From Heterostelium multicystogenum (taxonomy: Eukaryota; Evosea; Eumycetozoa; Acytosteliales; Acytosteliaceae), in assembly GCA_003667245.1 (NCBI GenBank), contig RCNN01000009.1:1-64000 (forward strand): DNA of 64,000 nucleotides, read 5' to 3'. The position numbers were made by a program, and so were the translations under genes. Below, piece after piece: positions 58,946-64,000 of the stretch. The notes beneath the pieces were generated by a model that worked only from the letters and a program-made list of their open reading frames with translations, was not told the DNA's origin and did not search any database. Each line of letters opens with the position of its first letter. Position 1 is the first letter of the stretch.

Positions 58946-61139
58946 TATTTATTATTTATTATTTATTCTTTGTTGTATATAAAATATAGTTTAAACTAGT
59001 CTATATTTTGATTTTATATAGAATAGACAGACTTTAGAAATTTTTAAATTCGTTTGATCTACCTCGAAAAAAATAGATTTTTATGTCCTGGTTCCAGCTC
59101 ACCAACAAAAATCTTCTTTAAAATTAACATCAATCTATTTGATCTTTGCATTGAAGTTTAAAAAAATCGAGTTCAGATTGATGATATGGTGTTTCAACAC
59201 ATTATAATTATCAGAATTTATTATAAAATTGGTACAACGATGACGATGAAAAGTATGAATTTCTATATTTGATCAAATATATGTCAATGTTTCATGAGGT
59301 GTCGTTTCAAAGGTCGATTTCTGTTAATAGATGATGTATTTGGTATTTGTAAAAAAACCTAGAAATAAACTTGTACCATTAAGTTCATTGATCCAAATCC
59401 AATAATGATGTAATATGTTATACATATTCTTTTTAAACTAAGAATATTAGGGTTTCAGTAAATCAAGTTGACTAACAATATTGATTTGTCAAGTTTTGAT
59501 GATGTATTAGGTTTTACTGGTCCGTTTTTAGTTAGGTTTGTTAAATGATATCATCAATCAACAACTCTACTACTTTGACAAGTCTTATTGATTGAGTATG
59601 TTAAGATAATCGAAGAATAGATTGTAATAAATTAGATAATATTAAATATGAAAAAAAAATTAATCAAAGAGGTTCTTTTAAGTCCTCTGAAGACCTCTAG
59701 TAATTCCAATCTTCTTGAGAAATAACTCTTCTTTAAGATGTGAAGTGTGATATTTTTAGAATTCAGTGTATTCCAAAAAAGATTCCGATGGCTATTCTAG
59801 AAGAGAAGACTGATCCTTCATTATGGATTATACCCTCTTAAGATGATATGATAATATAGTTTTTGAGATATTTCACAACCTTTGACATCATCCAAACAAA
59901 CACATCTGATGATACAACAGAAATTAAAGTAAATTGTAATAATATCTAGAATAGGAGGAGTTCCAATAAAGTATATTTGACATTGTAAAAGTTGAAAGAA
60001 CTTTGCTTGGGATTCAAAAAAAAAAAAAAATAAAATTTAAAAGGCATTATACTTATGAAGAAGAGAATACATCAGTTTCGAACGGAATCTTATGGCACAC
60101 CACCTGAATTGCCAAAAGAAAGAAAGATTGTAAAACAATCATTTAATTTTTAGAAATTTTGTAAAAAAGATGATGGCTGATGGGCATAGTTTCCAATTAA
60201 CTTAGGTCTTCGTTTTTGTGTAATTGTTGTTTTTTTAAATTTAATTTTTATATTTTTTGGGATTTCAATCAAACAAACAAAACAAACACTGGTTTGGTTT
60301 CAAACTAAATTTGAAATCAAATTATCTTTTCTCCAATCTTTTGACTATCTATTCAAATTTGGATTTCTAATTCCTAAATGTAAGTTTCATTTATCCAATT
60401 CCATACATATATTAGTATTAGTATTTATTTCAATTCATTGAAACAAGTCAAACTCCAATGAGTAAATTCATCTCATCATTGAATTTGATAACTTATGCAG
60501 CAATCATTGCAAAAGCAACTAAAGAATGATATTGGCCAAAGCAACCAATAAAACCAATCGAAAAAACAAAGAAAAGCAATTGCTTCAATCAAACAACACA
60601 CAATTTGCTTTTGATGGTTTGTTTTATAAAAAACTAACAAACAAACCCCAACAAAACACACAAACAAACCAACCACCTTTTGATTGACATGTGCTTGCCA
60701 ATAAATTATCTAATCTACCTTTCTTCATTTTGTGAGAGAAAGAAAACTCACATGATTTTGATGTGAGGAGTGAGTGCAATTTAATAATCACACAACAACA
60801 ACCTATCCTTTCCTTTCCTTCATTTCCTTCATTTCCTTTCAATCAATCTAATCCCATTATTTTATATAAATTTTATTCATTTTTTTGATTCGAAATTCCA
60901 AATATTTATAATCATCAATTAATATTACCTATATATTTCAATCTAAAAGTTAGTTCGAGTTGGTTAGTTAGAATTAGTTATTTAGTTAGTTAGAATTAGT
61001 TGTTTATTATATATCTACCAACTACGACTATACTACTAATACAATATCTGCCACTATCTATCACATTAATATTAATATTAATATTATAATATTTATTGTA
61101 TTCCTATAGAGATTTTTAAATAGATAAACGATACTAAAA
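58946..61139. other. AT-rich divergent intergenic region of 2.2 kb
   Basis: This lies between the small membrane protein (minus) and the MFSD1-like gene (plus). Homopolymer A and T tracts are common (for example 60019-60031). No frame with domain content is seen; minus 60842-60476 is low complexity. Nothing else is supported. Confidence 0.5.
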
Positions 61140-61686
61140 TGTCAGAAGTAAAGTCCGGTATCTGGGATACCCTTTTCCGTTTTTGGGTCTGTTTTTCATC
61201 TGTGTGATGACATTTGGTAGTTATTATATTTATGTAAGTATTGATCTCTTGGATCTTCTGCTCAAAGAGCCGAGTTAGCTAACTAGACTTTCTTCAATCT
61301 TTTTAGGATATCCCATCTGCCATTCAACCAAAATTTATTGATCCTGTAAATATACTATTAGCAACCAACCAATATATATACACAATTCAATCATTTTAGA
61401 GCTAGTAACAGATATAACTTGACAGATAGATTGGAATATCAATTGTAATCATCGGATTCAACATCAAATTTGAGAAGCAAGGACTCGGAGTCAATCCATT
61501 AGGAATAGACGTATCTAAACATTGATCATTGATTATTAGGAATATTAGATAGAAATATTGGAGGAATATAGATATAGCGTTTAATATCATTATCTGCGAA
61601 ACTTAGCTCTAGTTTTTGATTTGCGTTTAAATTGGCGATTTAGAGAATGGAATCAAAAGAGCGACAAAAACTAACATTGACTTGTA

Positions 61687-61717
<31 letters not shown>

Positions 61718-63003
61718 GTGGTATGATATTAAAGAGATTAAATATTCATTGTTGTACGCAGTGTACAACTTCCCAAACATGGTTATTGTATTCTTTGGTG
61801 GATTTTTGATTGATACTGTTTTCGGTTTGAAGTGGGGATCCATCTTTTTCTGTATTTGTGTATTTGTTGGACAGATCATCTTTGCGATTTCCACCGACTC
61901 CAAGACCTTCTGGTTGGCCTTGCTTGGTCGTACCATTTTCGGTTTGGGTGGTGAGTCACTCTCTGTCGCTCAGTCCACTTTCTGCGCAACATGGTTCAAT
62001 GGACGTAGCGATTTGAACTTGGCATTCTCGATTACTCTTGGTTTCTCTCGTATCGGTAGTGCCATCAACTTCCAAATCACCCCAGCACTCATGGACAAGT
62101 ACAGCATTCCAGTCGCCGTCTGGTTCGGTGCTATCTGCTGTGGTGTCTCGTTCGCCGCAACCATCATTCTCTGCTTCCTCGACATTGCCCGTGCAAAGCG
62201 TGACGCTGGAACCGATGTCGTCAAGAACGACCCAGTCTCAATCAAGGATATTGCCAAGTTCCCAAAGATGGTCTGGCTGATCTTTGCTCTCGTCGTTTTC
62301 TTCTACGTTCCACTCTTTGTATTCGTCTCAATCGGTGGACAGTTCTTCTCCACCAAGTTTGGTGTATCAACCAACGCCGCCGATACATTGACCAGTATTC
62401 CTTACTTCACTGCTGCACCATCACCAGTCATTGGTTTCGCCATTGATCGTGTTGGTCACAATCTCACCTGGATGGCTGGTTCCATGGTCTTGTTGGTCGT
62501 TTCTCACTCCATTCTCGGATACACCATGGTTAACCCACACGTCGGTATGATCATGATGGGATTCAGTTATGCTATCATGGCCGCCTCCATCTGGCCAACC
62601 ATTCCAGCATTGATCCCATCATCTCGTCTCGGTACAGCCTATGGTCTTGCCTTTGCTTTCCAGAATGCCGCCATCGCCCTTTCAGGTCTCGCCATCAATG
62701 CCATCCTTGAAAAGACAAACAACAACTACATGTAAGTTCGCAGCCATCATCGCTTGCACACAACCTAGCTAACCTCCTCTCCTTATCTCATCATACAGGT
62801 ACACTCAATCAATTTTCGTAGGTGTTGCAGGTGTAGGTTTGATTATTGTCATCCTCTTGATTTTGATCGATCTCAAGGAGAAGAAGATCAACATTCCATC
62901 ACAACAAATGAAGGACAATATGAAGAGATTGAACGAGCAATCCGAACCATTGCTCTCAGAGAACTCTTCCATTAACAACAACAGCCAAGAAGTTGTTTTT
63001 TAA
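61140..63003 (+). CDS. MFSD1-like major facilitator transporter
   Basis: Exon 1 (61140-61233) starts MSEVKSGIWDTLF. Exon 2 (61307-61345) reads DIPSAIQPKFIDP. A short, uncertain exon near 61.40-61.45 kb comes next, then the main exon through 62731 and a last exon from 62800. Twelve hydrophobic helices are expected. Family motifs include FFGGFLIDTVFGLKWGS, LGRTIFGLGGESLSVAQ and FSRIGSAINFQITP, which match MFSD1, a lysosomal dipeptide exporter in animals. The C-terminal tail carries SEPLLSEN, a dileucine-type sorting signal, which fits endolysosomal location. One T is missing in the run at 61190-61194, so exon 1 as written stops early. Codons are strongly C-ending, consistent with high expression. 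Confidence 0.85.
61687..61718. repeat. (TTA)n microsatellite
   Basis: An ATT/TTA run lies at the 3' end of an intron of the MFSD1-like gene, next to the acceptor AG. Confidence 0.8.
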
Positions 63004-63122
63004 ACAATAATAATAATAATAATTAATAATAAATAGTATATTTTTTAAAACTCGAAATAGATTGACAGAGATCTCTTGTTCTTTGGTATTCATTCATTGA
63101 TATCATGATGATAATAGATATG

Positions 63123-64000
63123 TTATAATTCATTTATTGGCTCTAATCTTTCATTATCAAGGTCATCTTCACCAATATCTTCGTCGCTATCATCTGATTC
63201 TATAATGGATGATAGTTTATCCATAATTGATATTTTGCTATTACTACTATTTACATTGTTGTTGCTATTGTTGCTATTATTATTATTATTGATATTTGCA
63301 ATACTGTTCAAAATAATCGATTCATTTATATCTAAAACTGTTGTTGTTGATGTTGATGTTGTTTCCATTGGATCTAGTGATTGTTGTTGCTGTTGCTGTT
63401 GTTTCTTTTTATTCTTCTTCTTTTTCTTTTTATTCTTATTATTATTATTGGAATTCGTTGAAGTAGAAGGTATGATCAATGTATTTTCATTCAACTCTTC
63501 TTTCTTCTCTAAAATACCTAGTGCAAGGTTCTGTTTCAAATGATATTGTTAGTTACACATCTCATTATTATTATTCATTTGATTTTCAAGCAAACTACTG
63601 CTCAGGAAAGACACTTACCATCTCTATATATTGTTCACCATCTTTAATATTCTCTATATTGACATCTTCATTGTTGGCTATTTGTTGATTCAGTTGTGCA
63701 TTTGCTTCTTTTAACTTTGGCAAGAAATCTTTGACTCGATCTAAAACTACATTGATAGATGAACGAGTCCGACAATATGTAAGTATTCTTGGCTCACATG
63801 AAAAATAAGTTTCTAAATTATAATTATATGTCTGGTTGATAAGTACCTGAACTTGGTGGTAGTCTACTAAAGTTTGGCTTTGTAAGAGGTCTATTGGGTG
63901 TAGATGTATTGTTGGTGGTAGAAGAAGTAGGAAATGTAACATTTAACAATGAATCTATACCACCACCACCGCTACCACCGCCATCTAAATGTAATAAATC
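63123..64000 (-). CDS. NOPCHAP1-like (DUF4598) protein, 5' part beyond the window
   Basis: Exons (minus) are >64000-63847, 63746-63619 and 63530-63123. The conserved block spans the first splice: VLDRVKDFLPKLKEANAQL, then NIENIKDGEQYIEM joined to NLALGILEKK. This matches the short conserved domain of human NOPCHAP1 (C12orf45), a chaperone that hands NOP58 to the R2TP complex during box C/D snoRNP assembly; assigned from memory of the family. The C-terminal third is low complexity: a Lys-rich stretch (KNKKKKKKNKKK, probable nuclear signal), poly-Gln, poly-Asn and an acidic end (SDDSDEDIGEDD). The start codon lies outside the window, before a Gly-rich segment. Both splice junctions keep the frame. 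Confidence 0.7.

Overview
The window is eukaryotic nuclear DNA from a social amoeba (Dictyostelia), probably not D. discoideum. The evidence is the AT-rich intergenic DNA, short GT-AG introns of about 55-100 bp, ATT/AAT trinucleotide runs coding for poly-Asn, CAA runs coding for poly-Gln, and dictyostelid-type families: B-box/kelch, BP74-N, ComC-like EGF and IPT/TIG membrane proteins, and a ThyX thymidylate synthase. I see no bacterial operons, CRISPR array, convincing transposon, rRNA or tRNA.

Layout. 0.5-7.2 kb: one very large gene with a P-loop and a C-terminal leucine-rich-repeat domain, broken into many frames. 7.4-9.0 kb: a low-complexity P/S/Q/N-rich gene. 9.0-13.6 kb: gene-poor AT-rich DNA. 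13.6-22 kb: an unknown acidic protein, then housekeeping genes: dihydrolipoamide dehydrogenase, exosome subunit Rrp4/EXOSC2 and an SLC25 mitochondrial carrier. 22.4-25.2 kb: small and secreted proteins (CCxxC cysteine-rich, BP74-N domain, a three-exon 45-residue microprotein, a Ser-rich secreted peptide). 25.4-29.7 kb: a large unknown protein with an acidic tail and a small cupin. 30.4-32.2 kb: a B-box/kelch protein. 33.6-39.5 kb: a tandem duplication carrying two IPT/TIG-type type I membrane proteins. 39.7-44.9 kb: ThyX, a second B-box protein and an OAS/CD-NTase-like nucleotidyltransferase. 45.4-50 kb: a ComC-like EGF membrane protein. 51.3-55.4 kb: a secreted GH13 amylase-like enzyme, a SnoaL-like protein with a natural His run, and cyclin L. 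55.7-64 kb: a secreted protein with a Thr-Gly-Asn-Pro stalk, a small membrane protein, an MFSD1-like transporter and a NOPCHAP1 (DUF4598)-like gene cut by the window edge.

Most genes are independent. Two themes recur: surface or secreted proteins built on glycosylatable stalks and IPT/EGF modules (34-50 kb and 56 kb), suited to adhesion or self-recognition, and core mitochondrial, RNA and cell-cycle genes. The OAS/CD-NTase-like gene at 43.6-44.9 kb is the best candidate for something little described: its catalytic signature has the OAS spacing and a complete Asp triad, and proteins of that superfamily make nucleotide second messengers in antiviral immunity.

A warning for any user: many conserved genes are broken by a single base gained or lost in a homopolymer (DLD, amylase, cyclin L, cupin, SnoaL, MFSD1, SLC25, kelch). 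I read these as sequence or assembly errors, not pseudogenes, and give coordinates for the whole gene in each case. Exon limits were worked out by eye from GT-AG sites and frame.
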